Positions 1 to 9,366 of a DNA stretch of 64,000 nt are shown in pieces. The notes under the pieces are model-generated. The model saw only the letters and a program-made list of their open reading frames with translations. It was not told where the DNA came from and did not search any database. The position numbers were made by a program, and so were the translations under genes. The number at the start of each line of letters is the position of its first letter. Within the stretch, counting starts at the first letter, position 1. Source of the stretch: an uncultured Burkholderiales bacterium (GTDB lineage Bacteria; Pseudomonadota; Gammaproteobacteria; Burkholderiales; Burkholderiaceae_C); assembly GCA_903871545.1 (NCBI GenBank), contig CAIQHG010000048.1, positions 35,770 to 99,769 on the forward strand. The letters are read 5' to 3'.

Positions 1-1267
1 TGATGTACTTGTCTCCGCTTTTGGTCCAGCCTCCTTGGAACGTTTCTCTACTTTTATCGCGGTTGCCCCAGTACAAAAGGGCACTGGAGGGGCCTTTGAT
101 GTACAGATCCCCTGGCTCTCCGATTGGCACAGGCAAACCGTCGTCCCCTCTTAGTTCTATCTCGTAACCCGGCACAGGCCATCCGGTCGTGCCGTAGCGA
201 ACCTCTTGGGGCCGGTTGGACAAAAAGATGTGTAGCATCTCTGTTGAGCCAATACCGTCTACGATATGAACCCCAAAATGCTTTGTAAACCGCTCTCCTA
301 TTTCCGCCGGTAAAGCCTCTCCCGCTGATGAAACCAAACGCAGAGCAACTTGCTGCTTGGACGGCAAATTGGGATGAGACAGCATGCCAGCAAATCCTGT
401 GGGTGCTCCAAAAAATACGGTAGGCTTAATCCCCCCCGACCCTCCTGTCATCCTTTTGAAGGTTGCATCCGGTGTAGGACGCTCAGCCATTAGAACCGTA
501 CATGCCCCCACACGCAGGGGAAAGGTTAGCCCATTTCCAAGCCCATAGGCAAAGAAGAGCTTAGCGGCGGAGAAACAAACGTCCTCCTGAGCAATACCCA
601 ACACCCCAACGCCGTACAACTCGGTCGTCCAGTAAGGATTTGCGTGGGTGTGAACCGTGCCCTTAGGTCGTCCTGTAGAGCCAGAGGAGTAAAGCCAAAA
701 GCCAGGGTCATCTGCCTTAGTTTTTGCGGCTTTTTGAAGAGGAGTTTGTTCGCTTAGGAAAAATTCAAACTCTATCTGCGCTGGGCTAAGCTGCGTAAGT
801 GGGGTGCAGACTATGACTTTAACTACCTCGTTCTCAGATTGAGCCATAGCTGCAGCGAGGACAGGCACTAAAGCCCCGGATGCCAAAACCGCTTGGGCTC
901 TGGAATGCTCAAGAATATAAGCATAATCCTCTGGCGTTAGCAAGGTGTTTACGGCAACAGGTACGAGCCCGGCGTACATCGCCCCTAAAAAACTGACTGG
1001 CCAATCGTTACAGTCATGCATCAACACCAACACTCGTTCCTCACGTCTAAGTCCCAGGGCGAGCAGGCCTGCAGCCGTTTTTCTAACGCGCTCATCCAGG
1101 CCTTTGAAGCTCAAAATTCCGTGGTCATCTACAAACGCGGGTCGACTTGGGCGCTCAGTGTTGCATTGCAATAAAAACTCGGCAAAATTGAATGTCTCTG
1201 GCGGAGGTGAAACTTTGGGTGCTGACTGGGGTGTTATCTTGAGGGCTGTCATAAGTTGGGAATTCAT
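1..1267 (-). CDS. bclA: Benzoate-CoA ligase, C-terminus cut by the window edge
   Basis: Adenylate-forming ligase that activates benzoate to benzoyl-CoA with ATP and CoA, the entry step for the box genes next door. The minus-strand frame stays open from the ATG at 1265-1267 to base 1, giving about 422 codons; the missing part is the C-terminal lid domain. Visible motifs are the AMP-binding loop YSSGSTGRPKG (residues 193-203) and, at the very edge, a WTKSGDKY stretch matching the family's hinge-region motif. The early sequence (LLQCNTERPSRPAFVDD, then VLVLMHDCNDWP) is typical of benzoate- and aryl-CoA ligases. A second in-frame ATG lies five codons in. It is divergent from boxR. Family assignment is firm. 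Benzoate as substrate is inferred from the box neighbours. Confidence 0.9.
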   Translation of the reverse strand, partial: MNSQLMTALKITPQSAPKVSPPPETFNFAEFLLQCNTERPSRPAFVDDHGILSFKGLDERVRKTAAGLLALGLRREERVLVLMHDCNDWPVSFLGAMYAGLVPVAVNTLLTPEDYAYILEHSRAQAVLASGALVPVLAAAMAQSENEVVKVIVCTPLTQLSPAQIEFEFFLSEQTPLQKAAKTKADDPGFWLYSSGSTGRPKGTVHTHANPYWTTELYGVGVLGIAQEDVCFSAAKLFFAYGLGNGLTFPLRVGACTVLMAERPTPDATFKRMTGGSGGIKPTVFFGAPTGFAGMLSHPNLPSKQQVALRLVSSAGEALPAEIGERFTKHFGVHIVDGIGSTEMLHIFLSNRPQEVRYGTTGWPVPGYEIELRGDDGLPVPIGEPGDLYIKGPSSALLYWGNRDKSRETFQGGWTKSGDKYI

Positions 1268-1301
1268 AGAGTAAATGAATCAACTGCTGTGTCAATTTTG
1301 A

Positions 1302-1329
1302 ATTAATGTGGGATTAATGTTGGATTAAT
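1302..1329. repeat. Three ATTAAT direct repeats at 11-bp spacing upstream of the ligase
   Basis: ATTAAT occurs at 1302, 1313 and 1324, the last two inside a longer GGATTAAT unit. The repeats sit 35-62 bp upstream of the benzoate-CoA ligase start, where a promoter or operator is expected. Spacing is about one helical turn. The BoxR-type tetramer TGCA is absent here; the only copy in this spacer is at 1501, near boxR. Confidence 0.4.
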
Positions 1330-1549
1330 TTAAGAGTAAACAATTTATTTGAATCAAAGACTCAATAAGTACATTAAGGAAAAAAGAGTCATAGGTCATA
1401 CATAAATAAGGCTATCTGAAAACTTGTTATTTTCCTGAATATGAATTATTATGCTTATTCCAAGCGTATCACGTGCCAAACCTCCCGTCTAGCAATATAG
1501 TGCATATCCTGGGGTAAATCCCTAACAAAGTAAATGGTCAAGATTGGAC

Positions 1550-2431
1550 ATGTCTGAAATTAATGAAGAAAAAAACCCATTTTTAAGTGCATTGGGCGAG
1601 CGCGTTCGCTCCTTAAGGGCCAGGCGCGGGCTGACTAGAAAAGCGCTGGCCCAATCTGCATCTATATCCGAGAGGCATTTGGCAAATTTGGAGTACGGGG
1701 AGGGCAACGCCTCCATACTTGTGCTTCACCAAGTGGCAGATGCTTTGCAGTGCTCATTGATCGAGTTGATAGGGGACGTGACTACCTCCAACCCAGAGTG
1801 GTTGATGTTGCGCGAGTTGCTGGGTGAGAGAAGTGAGGAGGAATTGCGCCGCGTTAGAGTTCACCTGACCGATCTTTACGGCCCTAATAAGGAGCAAGCA
1901 CTCACCAACCGGATCGCTTTGATCGGGTTAAGGGGGGCGGGCAAATCAACCCTTGGTCACATGTTGTCCAAAGATTTGGGTTATGCCTTTGTCGAGCTGA
2001 GCCGCGAGATTGAAAAATTTGCGGGCTGTAGCATCTCTGAAATTCACAATCTTTACGGGCTCAGTGCTTACCGCCGCTATGAGCGAAGGGCGCTTGAGGA
2101 GGCCATTCAAATTCATCCCGAGGTCATTATTGCAACTCCAGGTGGGGTGGTCTCGGACTCGGGCACGCTCAACGCAGTGCTCTCTCACTGCTATACCGTG
2201 TGGCTACAAGCCAAACCAGAGGATCATTTGTCGCGGGTGGTGGCCCAAGGGGATATGAGGCCCATGGCGGGCTCCAAAGAAGCTCTAGATGATTTGAAGC
2301 TCATCTTAGAGGGCCGTGCCCCCTTTTACGCCAAAGCAAATATGAGCTTTGACACCAGCGCGCAGCCTTTAGAACAAAGTTTTATGGCCCTAAGGACCCA
2401 ACTCAGGTCCGCCCTCAAGTTGCCCCTTTAG
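1550..2431 (+). CDS. boxR: BoxR benzoyl-CoA-responsive transcriptional regulator
   Basis: Two-domain regulator: an N-terminal XRE-type helix-turn-helix (about residues 12-75, including GLTRKALAQSASISERHLANLE) fused to a shikimate-kinase-like domain with a P-loop, GLRGAGKST (about 126-134). This is the BoxR/BzdR architecture, in which the kinase-like domain senses benzoyl-CoA and the HTH represses catabolic promoters. I chose the ATG at 1550 (293 aa); an in-frame TTG two codons upstream (1544) is equally possible, and neither has a clear Shine-Dalgarno. It lies between the ligase (divergent) and boxC (same strand, 281 bp downstream). The TGCA-rich spacer after it is the expected target. Confidence 0.93.
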   Translation: MSEINEEKNPFLSALGERVRSLRARRGLTRKALAQSASISERHLANLEYGEGNASILVLHQVADALQCSLIELIGDVTTSNPEWLMLRELLGERSEEELRRVRVHLTDLYGPNKEQALTNRIALIGLRGAGKSTLGHMLSKDLGYAFVELSREIEKFAGCSISEIHNLYGLSAYRRYERRALEEAIQIHPEVIIATPGGVVSDSGTLNAVLSHCYTVWLQAKPEDHLSRVVAQGDMRPMAGSKEALDDLKLILEGRAPFYAKANMSFDTSAQPLEQSFMALRTQLRSALKLPL

Positions 2432-2483
2432 ACCACCTGGCGTGAACCGAATGAACACGTCCAAACATTTGCCCGGTCTTTTA

Positions 2484-2537
2484 TGCAACTACATGCAACT
2501 ACATGCAACTACATGCAACTAAGTGCAACTACATGCA
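2484..2537. promoter_or_regulatory. Upstream BoxR operator candidate: six phased TGCA sites
   Basis: TGCA starts at 2484, 2494, 2504, 2514, 2524 and 2534, each separated by exactly 6 nt, mostly as tandem copies of ACATGCAACT. TGCA-N6-TGCA is, as I recall it, the recognition pattern reported for BzdR/BoxR proteins of Azoarcus. The array places sites on one helix face about 90-145 bp upstream of the predicted boxC -10. Binding by BoxR is inferred. Confidence 0.75.
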
Positions 2538-2600
2538 CTTTAAACGGTCCTGATCTGCTTACTTTATAAAAAGTAAGTGTTTTCCCTTTAATGAATAAAA

Positions 2601-2635
2601 GTGCATAATTTAAGTATTTAATGCAATATAATGCA
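2601..2635 (+). promoter_or_regulatory. boxC promoter -10 with overlapping TGCA operator
   Basis: TATAAT at 2627-2632 is a perfect -10. It is bracketed by TGCA at 2622 and 2632 (N6 spacing), with a third TGCA at 2602, exactly 20 bp before the second. No good -35 is visible at 16-18 bp. A repressor on these sites would cover the -10. The predicted start is near 2639, leaving a leader of about 75 nt before boxC. Confidence 0.65.
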
Positions 2636-2712
2636 TTATTAAAAGAGTGTTTGTTAACCAAACTATATCAAACAGCTCTATATGCCTAAAGTGAAAAAAG
2701 GGAGACTGCTCA

Positions 2713-4380
2713 ATGAGTCAAAACGAACAAGTCAATTACGAAGTTGATCCGAACCACTACAAACACTGGTCAGTAAAGTACGAGGGTGAAACCGCCACAT
2801 TGCAACTGAGCATCGACGAGGATGGGGGCATTCGGCCTGGCTATAAGCTCAAACTGAACTCTTACGACTTGGGCGTGGACATTGAGTTAAACGACGCGTT
2901 GCAAAGAATTCGTTTCGAACATCCAGAAATAAAGTGTGTTGTTGTGACGAGCTTGCGCGACCGAATTTTTTGCTCTGGCGCAAACATTTTCATGCTCGGC
3001 TTGTCCACCCACGCTTGGAAAGTTAATTTCTGCAAATTTACGAACGAAACCCGCAATTCAATGGAGGACTCAAGTCGTCAAGGCGGACTTAAATTTTTGG
3101 CCGCTGTGAACGGTGCCTGCGCAGGCGGTGGATATGAGTTGGCGCTTGCGTGTGATGAGATTTTGCTGGTGGATGATCGCTCCTCCAGCGTCTCTTTGCC
3201 AGAGGTGCCTTTACTCGGGGTGCTCCCCGGTACAGGTGGTCTTACCCGCGTCACTGATAAACGAAGAGTTAGACACGACTTGGCCGATGTATTTTGCACA
3301 AGTGTGGAGGGCGTGCGGGGACAGCGTGCTGTAGAGTGGAGACTCGTGGACGAGGTGGCCAAGCCAGCTCAGTTCGCTGGCGCAGTTGCCGCGCGGGTCA
3401 AAAACCTAGCGTCCAAAAGCTCGCGTCCTGGCCTAGCGGCTTTAGGGCAAGGCGTACTGTTTAGCCCACTGAATAAAAAAACAACTCAGGACTCTTTTCA
3501 CTACGAGTACGTGCAGGTTGACATTGACAGAAGTAAACGCACCGCATCCCTTAAGGTAAGTGCCCCTAAAGTTGCGGTCCCCAAAGATTTGGACTCCATT
3601 CACGCCGAGGGTGCAAATTGGTACCCGCTTCAAATGGCGCGTGAATTAGACGATGCCATACTTGGTTTACGGACCAACGAATTAGATATCGGTACTTGGA
3701 TCCTCAGCGCAAAGGGCGACCCGTCTTTGGCGCTTGAGTCAGACGCCGTCTTAAAAGAGCACAGCTCAAATTGGTTGGTGCAAGAAACACTCGGCTATTT
3801 AAGACGCACGTTGGCCCGGATTGATGTGTCCTCACGCTCCATTTTTGCCTTGATAGATGAGGACTCTTGTTTTGTAGGCACCTTAGCTGAGTTGGCTTTT
3901 GCGGCGGACCGCACCTACATGCTCTCCTTGCCAGATACTCCTGAGAGTGGCCCGCATTTGGTACTCAGTGAGCTAAATTTTGGGTACTACCCAATGGTCA
4001 ATCATCAGTCCCGTTTGCAGCGCCGTTTTTATGAAGAGGTAGAGCCGCTTGAGAAAATAAGAGCCGTAATCGGTAAGCCCTTAGACGGCGAAACGGCTTT
4101 GGCGCTGGGGTTGGTCACAGCCGCACCCGATGATATTGATTGGAGCGATGAAATCCGTACCGCTTTGGAGCAAAGAGCTGCAATGTCCCCCGACAGTTTG
4201 ACTGGGCTAGAGGCTAATTTACGGTTCTCTCAAAAGGAATCCATGGAGACACGGATTTTTGGACGCCTGTCCGCTTGGCAAAACTGGATCTTCAACCGTC
4301 CCAATGCGGTGGGGGAAAAAGGCGCTTTGAAAGTCTACGGAAAAGGCGAGAAAGCAGCCTTTGATCTAAACCGCGTTTAA
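2713..4380 (+). CDS. boxC: 2,3-epoxybenzoyl-CoA dihydrolase BoxC
   Basis: Cytosolic crotonase-superfamily enzyme that hydrolytically opens 2,3-epoxybenzoyl-CoA, releasing formate and 3,4-dehydroadipyl-CoA semialdehyde. The 555-aa length matches the BoxC family (about 550 aa), roughly twice a single enoyl-CoA hydratase. Crotonase features include a CoA-binding stretch RDRIFCSGANIFMLG (about 86-101) and an oxyanion-type AAVNGACAGGGYELALACD stretch (about 129-147). A GGGAGA ribosome site precedes the ATG. First gene of boxC-boxB-boxA, 48 bp before boxB. Expression is probably controlled by BoxR through the TGCA sites upstream. Confidence 0.95.
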   Translation: MSQNEQVNYEVDPNHYKHWSVKYEGETATLQLSIDEDGGIRPGYKLKLNSYDLGVDIELNDALQRIRFEHPEIKCVVVTSLRDRIFCSGANIFMLGLSTHAWKVNFCKFTNETRNSMEDSSRQGGLKFLAAVNGACAGGGYELALACDEILLVDDRSSSVSLPEVPLLGVLPGTGGLTRVTDKRRVRHDLADVFCTSVEGVRGQRAVEWRLVDEVAKPAQFAGAVAARVKNLASKSSRPGLAALGQGVLFSPLNKKTTQDSFHYEYVQVDIDRSKRTASLKVSAPKVAVPKDLDSIHAEGANWYPLQMARELDDAILGLRTNELDIGTWILSAKGDPSLALESDAVLKEHSSNWLVQETLGYLRRTLARIDVSSRSIFALIDEDSCFVGTLAELAFAADRTYMLSLPDTPESGPHLVLSELNFGYYPMVNHQSRLQRRFYEEVEPLEKIRAVIGKPLDGETALALGLVTAAPDDIDWSDEIRTALEQRAAMSPDSLTGLEANLRFSQKESMETRIFGRLSAWQNWIFNRPNAVGEKGALKVYGKGEKAAFDLNRV

Positions 4381-4428
4381 ACGTTTTTGTAATTTAAAAC
4401 GCATATTTAATTATTTAGGAGACTCAAG

Positions 4429-5856
4429 ATGACCGCGATCAACTACAGCGAAAAAATTCCCAACAACGTTAATTTGTCTGAAGACCGCACCTTGCAACGC
4501 GCTCTTGAGCACTGGCAACCCAACTATTTGCAGTGGTGGAAAGACATGGGCCCAGAGGGGTCGCAAAATTTTGATGTCTATTTGCGCACCGCAGTCAGTG
4601 TGGACCCACAAGGGTGGGCGCAGTTTGGGCACGTCAAGATGCCTGACTATAGGTGGGGTATTTTTATGAACCAAGCCCAAGAGGACCGAAAAATTCATTT
4701 CGGAGACAACCTAGGCGACAACGTGTGGCAAGATGTGCCCGGTGAGCACCGCGCTAATTTACGCCGCATCATCGTGACCCAAGGCGACACGGAGCCTGCA
4801 TCTGTGGAGCAACAACGTCACCTGGGGCTGACCGCCCCAAGTCAGTACGATTTGCGTAACCTATTTCAAGTCAATGTGGAGGAGGGACGTCATTTATGGG
4901 CAATGGTTTATTTGCTGCACAAGTACTTTGGACGTGACGGACGCGAGGAAGCAGAGGCTTTACTTGAGAGAAACAGTGGCAACGATGACAATCCGAGGAT
5001 TCTGCAAGCTTTTAACGAAAAAACCCCCGATTGGTTGAGCTTCTTTATGTTCACTTACTTCACCGACCGTGACGGAAAGTTCCAGTTGTGCGCGCTAGCT
5101 GAAAGCGCTTTTGACCCATTGGCCAGGACCACCAAATTTATGTTGACTGAAGAGGCTCATCACATGTTTGTGGGTGAGTCAGGGGTAGGTCGCGTGATTC
5201 AAAGAACGGTTGACGCGATGAACCAACTCAAAACGGATGATGTAGCCAAGTTGCGTGCAGCCGGCGTAATCGATTTGCCCACTTTACAGCGCTACATAAA
5301 CTTTCACTTCAGTGTGACCATTGATTTGTTCGGCGCCGATCAATCCTCAAACGCTGCAACCTTTTACAGCTCAGGTCTTAAAGGGCGTTACGAAGAGGGT
5401 AAGCGCGCAGACGACCATGTTTTAAAAGGCAACACTTATAAGGTGCTAGAAGTACAAAACGGACAACTTGTAGAAAAAGAAGTTCCTATGCTCAACGCAC
5501 TTAACGAAGTTTTAAGGGACGACTACATTACAGACTCCAAAGGCGGCGTTGAGAGATGGAACCGTATTATTGATAAAGCCGGAATTCCCTTTAAACTCAG
5601 CGTACCGCATAAAGCGTTTCACCGTAACATTGGTGCTTTAGCTGGCGTTAAAGTCTCCACAGATGGGCGAGTGCTGAGCGACTCAGAGTGGAGTGGTAAA
5701 GTTAACGATTGGCTCCCAAGCCTTGAGGACCGTGCCTATGTGGCGAGTTTGATGGGACGTGTTGTTGAGCCAGGTAAGTTTGCAAACTGGATCGCCCCGC
5801 CTGTGGTGGGTATCAATCGTCAGCCTGCAGACTTTGATTACATTCGTTTTAACTAA
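4429..5856 (+). CDS. boxB: Benzoyl-CoA 2,3-epoxidase subunit BoxB
   Basis: Diiron oxygenase component that epoxidises benzoyl-CoA with O2, using electrons from BoxA. The length (475 aa) is that of the family. Putative iron ligands, by analogy with the Azoarcus evansii enzyme with a shift of two, are E122, E152, H155, D213, E242 and H245; all are present. The start has a good AGGAGA site. The gene ends in FDYIRFN and is followed after 21 bp by boxA. Confidence 0.96.
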   Translation: MTAINYSEKIPNNVNLSEDRTLQRALEHWQPNYLQWWKDMGPEGSQNFDVYLRTAVSVDPQGWAQFGHVKMPDYRWGIFMNQAQEDRKIHFGDNLGDNVWQDVPGEHRANLRRIIVTQGDTEPASVEQQRHLGLTAPSQYDLRNLFQVNVEEGRHLWAMVYLLHKYFGRDGREEAEALLERNSGNDDNPRILQAFNEKTPDWLSFFMFTYFTDRDGKFQLCALAESAFDPLARTTKFMLTEEAHHMFVGESGVGRVIQRTVDAMNQLKTDDVAKLRAAGVIDLPTLQRYINFHFSVTIDLFGADQSSNAATFYSSGLKGRYEEGKRADDHVLKGNTYKVLEVQNGQLVEKEVPMLNALNEVLRDDYITDSKGGVERWNRIIDKAGIPFKLSVPHKAFHRNIGALAGVKVSTDGRVLSDSEWSGKVNDWLPSLEDRAYVASLMGRVVEPGKFANWIAPPVVGINRQPADFDYIRFN

Positions 5857-5877
5857 TAGCTGGGAAGTTTGTTTGTC

Positions 5878-7161
5878 ATGAGCGCAACCGCTGAACTGTT
5901 TAATCAACACCTCATTGATCCTGAAATTTGTATCAGGTGCAATACGTGTGAAGCCACCTGCCCAGTGGGTGCGATTACACATGACTCCCGCAATTACGTG
6001 GTACTGGCCGATAAGTGTAATTTTTGCATGGCCTGTGTCCCGCCTTGCCCAACTGGCTCGATCGATAATTGGCGAGTGCGCTCCAGGGTCTCACCTTACT
6101 CGGTTGATGAGCAATTGGGTTGGGACGAGTTGCCAGCAGCTCTATGCGAGGAAGCTCTATTGAGTGAGGGTTCAGATCAGGCTGTAGTTGAAAATCACAA
6201 TGCATCTAAGGCCTTAGACCCAACTTCCCCGAGCGCCTCCTCAGCCAGCCAAGATGACTTAATTAAGCCAGCATCTGCGGGATCCACCGTGCCGCCTTGG
6301 TCTGCAGCGCATCCCTATACCAATTTATACGGATCCAAAGCGCCAATTTGCGCAACAGTCGTGGGTAACGTACAAGTCAATGAACCAGGCACGTCCAATG
6401 AGACGCATCACATAGTTCTAGATTTCGCGAACATGCCGTTTCCTGTGCTTGAGGGTCAGTCGATTGGTATTTTGCCCCCAGGTGTTGACGAAAACGGTAG
6501 GCCGCATCACGCTAGGCAGTACTCCGTTGCCAGTCCCCGAAACGGTGAGCGCCCTGGGTATAACAATCTATCTTTGACGGTCAAACGCGTATTAGAAGAT
6601 CACCAAGGCGTAGCAGTGAGCGGTGTAGCGTCCAATTATTTATGTGATTTAAAGCTCGGTGATTCGGTGCAAGTGGTGGGTCCTTTTGGAAGTACCTTTT
6701 TGATGCCCAACCACCCCAAGTCAAATATTGTGATGATTTGCACAGGTACTGGAAGTGCTCCGATGAGAGCAATGACCGAGTGGCGCAGACGCGAGCGCAG
6801 TGGCGGCAAGTTTGAGGGGGGCAAGTTGCTACTCTTTTTTGGGGCTCGCACGAAAGAAGAGTTGCCTTATTTTGGACCTTTACAAAAGTTACCCAAAGAT
6901 TTTATTGATATCAACTTTGCCTTCTCAAGAGAGAAAGGTCAACCCAAGCGTTATGTGCAAGACGTCATGCGAGACAGAAGAGTCGATTTAGTCGCGCTCC
7001 TTAAAGAGTCAAATACTTACATCTATGTGTGCGGACTCAAAAGCATGGAGGAGGGAGCCGTGATGGCTTTACGAGATGTGGCAACTGAGGGGGGACTCAA
7101 CTGGGAGGGCGTCTCAAAAGCCCTCAAGCTTGAGGGACGTTTGCATCTAGAGACGTATTGA
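5878..7161 (+). CDS. boxA: Benzoyl-CoA 2,3-epoxidase reductase subunit BoxA
   Basis: NADPH-dependent flavoprotein that passes electrons to BoxB. Domains in order: an N-terminal two-[4Fe-4S] ferredoxin (C18, C21, C24, C28 and C47, C50, C53, C57), a low-complexity Ser/Ala/Pro linker, then a ferredoxin-NADP reductase-like FAD/NAD(P) module (FAD motif RQYSVASPR, nucleotide motif [13 protein letters not shown]-terminal [11 protein letters not shown]). I chose the ATG at 5878 because GGGAAG lies 10 nt upstream; an in-frame TTG at 5869 sits too close to that site. 427 aa. Last recognisable gene of the box operon; no BoxZ or transporter gene follows. Confidence 0.95.
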   Translation: MSATAELFNQHLIDPEICIRCNTCEATCPVGAITHDSRNYVVLADKCNFCMACVPPCPTGSIDNWRVRSRVSPYSVDEQLGWDELPAALCEEALLSEGSDQAVVENHNASKALDPTSPSASSASQDDLIKPASAGSTVPPWSAAHPYTNLYGSKAPICATVVGNVQVNEPGTSNETHHIVLDFANMPFPVLEGQSIGILPPGVDENGRPHHARQYSVASPRNGERPGYNNLSLTVKRVLEDHQGVAVSGVASNYLCDLKLGDSVQVVGPFGSTFLMPNHPKSNIVMICTGTGSAPMRAMTEWRRRERSGGKFEGGKLLLFFGARTKEELPYFGPLQKLPKDFIDINFAFSREKGQPKRYVQDVMRDRRVDLVALLKESNTYIYVCGLKSMEEGAVMALRDVATEGGLNWEGVSKALKLEGRLHLETY

Positions 7162-7194
7162 ATTTAATAAAGAGCGGGGCAAGATTAAGCAAGT

Positions 7195-7214
7195 AATCAA
7201 TCAATCAATCAATC
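7195..7214. repeat. AATC microsatellite
   Basis: Five perfect AATC units abut the chrA stop codon, between the convergent boxA and chrA genes. No hairpin with a T-run is seen here. Confidence 0.8.
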
Positions 7215-7215
7215 A

Positions 7216-8430
7216 TCAATTGATTGCCTGACTAATCCAATACAAAGTACTTGTAGCTAATACTACAAACCAAGGCGGTAACTTCAAATACATTAAAGAG
7301 ATGAAGGCTGCCAAGCCAAAGCAAAAGTCAAGGGGAGTGCCTATCGCACTGATCCATATGGGTTTATACAAAGCGGCCAAAAGAATACCTACTACACCGC
7401 AATTGACCCCCATTAAAGCTGATTTTGCTCTAGCGTTTTGTTTGAGATCACCCCAAAATGGAAGCGTCCCCACAACCAACAAAAAGGACGGTAAAAATAT
7501 GGCGATCAAGCAAAGTAGCCCCCCCCAAACACTGTTGACACCCTCACTCGCAGATGATCCTATGTACGCTGCAAAAGTAAACAAAGGCCCTGGCATAGCC
7601 TGGGTCAAGCCGTAACCCGTCAAAAAGGTGTCGCCGGTAACCCATCCTTTGGGGATTACCTCACTTTGCAAAAGGGGCAATACCACATGCCCTCCGCCAA
7701 ACACCAGGGATCCTGCCCTATAAAAAGTACTTAGCATCCCTAGCCACTGATTGGGGTATAGCTCTTGTAAAAGGGGAAGCCCGAATAAAAGAGTAAAAAA
7801 TAGAATTAACGAGAAAAAAGCAATTTTTTTATCTGAATAGACCAAATACAAATCGTCCTGAATAGTTTGAGTTGTCCTTAAAAAAATGGACCCCACAATT
7901 GCTGATGTGAAAATAACGGCAAGCGTGGACCAAATCAAGGATTGAAATAACAATACGATGCACGCACTAATAGACATCAAACAAATTTTAAAATTATCAG
8001 TGCAAATACTTTTTGCCATTGCCCATACCGCCTGGGATACAACTGCTACAACCACGATCTTAAGACCGTGGATTATCCCCAAAGGTATCAAGTGAGTATT
8101 TCCTGATACTAATCTAGATAGGAACATCAAAAATAATGCAGATGGCAAAGTAAATCCTAACCAAGCCGCTAATAAGCCAAGATATTTTTTTTGAAAAAAT
8201 CCCAAAACCATACCCACCTGACTGCTTGTTGGACCAGGCAAAAATTGACATAAAGCGACAATCTCGACGTAAGTATGCTCATCTAGCCATTTGCGTTTTG
8301 CGACAAACTCCTCCCTAAAGTATCCAAGGTGGGCCACAGGGCCGCCAAAAGAGGTGAGTCCAAGTCGTAAAAAGATAATAAGAATTGACCAAAAACTTCT
8401 TTGTTTGTTGATTGGTATATTTACGTGCAT
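7216..8430 (-). CDS. chrA: Chromate transporter, CHR family
   Basis: Inner-membrane protein of 404 aa with two homologous halves, the long-chain ChrA form. The first half carries the signature LRLGLTSFGGPVAHLGYFREEFV and FLPGPTSSQVGMVLGF; the second half repeats the pattern as YRAGSLVFGGGHVVLPLL and TQAMPGPLFTFAAYIG. CHR proteins are associated with chromate efflux, and some members may move other oxyanions. Very AT-rich compared with the box genes. It lies downstream of arsH on the same strand with a 179-bp gap, so it may read through from the ars divergent promoter or have its own. Confidence 0.93.
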   Translation of the reverse strand: MHVNIPINKQRSFWSILIIFLRLGLTSFGGPVAHLGYFREEFVAKRKWLDEHTYVEIVALCQFLPGPTSSQVGMVLGFFQKKYLGLLAAWLGFTLPSALFLMFLSRLVSGNTHLIPLGIIHGLKIVVVAVVSQAVWAMAKSICTDNFKICLMSISACIVLLFQSLIWSTLAVIFTSAIVGSIFLRTTQTIQDDLYLVYSDKKIAFFSLILFFTLLFGLPLLQELYPNQWLGMLSTFYRAGSLVFGGGHVVLPLLQSEVIPKGWVTGDTFLTGYGLTQAMPGPLFTFAAYIGSSASEGVNSVWGGLLCLIAIFLPSFLLVVGTLPFWGDLKQNARAKSALMGVNCGVVGILLAALYKPIWISAIGTPLDFCFGLAAFISLMYLKLPPWFVVLATSTLYWISQAIN

Positions 8431-8609
8431 AGATTTAAATCCAAAAACTTCCGATAGGTATGAGTTAGTGTTGTGAGTCGCGGCATATAAATGAAGATGC
8501 AGTATGTAGTTTAATAATAAGATGTAACACTCAGAATCGAGTCTAATCTTTTACAAATATTTTTTTAATTTAGAATATTTTTTCACGAGATAAGTTAACT
8601 ATGCTTAGT

Positions 8610-9320
8610 TTAAAGAGATTTTTGATTAACTCTTTTCATTAACTCCTCCGCGCTTTCCTTTCTTTCGCTGTATCTATCAGTCAAATAAGGTGAGGCCGTT
8701 CGAGTCAATAAAGTGAATTTAACGAGTTCTTCCATCACGTCGACTACCCGGTCATAAGACCCTGAGGGCTTCATCCGGTTGTCATCGTCAAACTCAAGAA
8801 ATGCTTTTGCCACAGATGACTGATTTGGAATCGTAATCATTCTCATCCATCTTCCTAAAATCCTCATTTGGTTAACCGCGTTAAAGGATTGAGACCCGCC
8901 GCTTACCTGCATCAAGGCAAGCGTCTTGCCCTGGGTAGGTCTTACAGCTCCAATACTTAGGGGAATCCAATCTATTTGACTCTTCATCAGCCCAGTCATC
9001 GCCCCGTGACGCTCAGGCGAAGACCATACCAGGCCCTCAGCCCACTGCACTAATTCTCTCAGCTCAACCACCTTAGGGTGGGTATCAGGTGCGGCATCAA
9101 CTTGGGGAAGTCCAAGGGGATTGAAAAACTTAGTTTCACATCCCATAGCCTTCAAAATTCGTTGCGCCTCCTCAGCTAAAAGCCGGCTAAACGATTTTTC
9201 TCTAAGAGAGCCGTAAAGAAGAAGAATTTTAGGAGCGTGCTTAAAGAGAGAAGTGTCCTGTAAGTAGTCTAGCCCTGGTTTTTTGAAAAACTTGGGATCA
9301 ATATTGGGTAATTCGTTCAT
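8610..9320 (-). CDS. arsH: ArsH NADPH-dependent FMN reductase / organoarsenical oxidase
   Basis: Flavodoxin-like ArsH protein, which in studied members oxidises trivalent organoarsenicals using FMN and NADPH. Motifs: FMN-binding [13 protein letters not shown] (about 35-47), [20 protein letters not shown], and [19 protein letters not shown] chose the internal ATG at 9318-9320 (236 aa, starting MNELPNIDP) because it gives the usual family length and N-terminus. The frame stays open upstream to a TTG at 9425, adding 35 residues of low-complexity Pro/Thr sequence from a simple repeat that I do not believe is translated. No Shine-Dalgarno is clear at either start. Divergent from arsR. Confidence 0.92.
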   Translation of the reverse strand: MNELPNIDPKFFKKPGLDYLQDTSLFKHAPKILLLYGSLREKSFSRLLAEEAQRILKAMGCETKFFNPLGLPQVDAAPDTHPKVVELRELVQWAEGLVWSSPERHGAMTGLMKSQIDWIPLSIGAVRPTQGKTLALMQVSGGSQSFNAVNQMRILGRWMRMITIPNQSSVAKAFLEFDDDNRMKPSGSYDRVVDVMEELVKFTLLTRTASPYLTDRYSERKESAEELMKRVNQKSL

Positions 9321-9339
9321 AGGAGAGGAAGGGGTGGGA

Positions 9340-9366
9340 GTGAGAGTGAGAGTGGGGTGGGGTGGG
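9340..9366. repeat. GA/GT-rich simple repeat in the arsH leader
   Basis: The stretch between the arsH start and the ars promoter consists of GAGTGA and GGGGT simple units. On the arsH strand this gives a pyrimidine-rich leader with no ribosome-binding site. Confidence 0.6.

Noticed and set aside
945..1274. Plus-strand open frame of 109 codons opposite the benzoate-CoA ligase
   Set aside because: The minus-strand frame here clearly encodes the conserved N-terminus of the ligase; the plus frame is its shadow.
2461..2540. ACATGCAACT repeats as a CRISPR array or IS end
   Set aside because: Units are 10 bp with no spacers or unique inserts, and no cas or transposase gene is near; the TGCA periodicity fits an operator.
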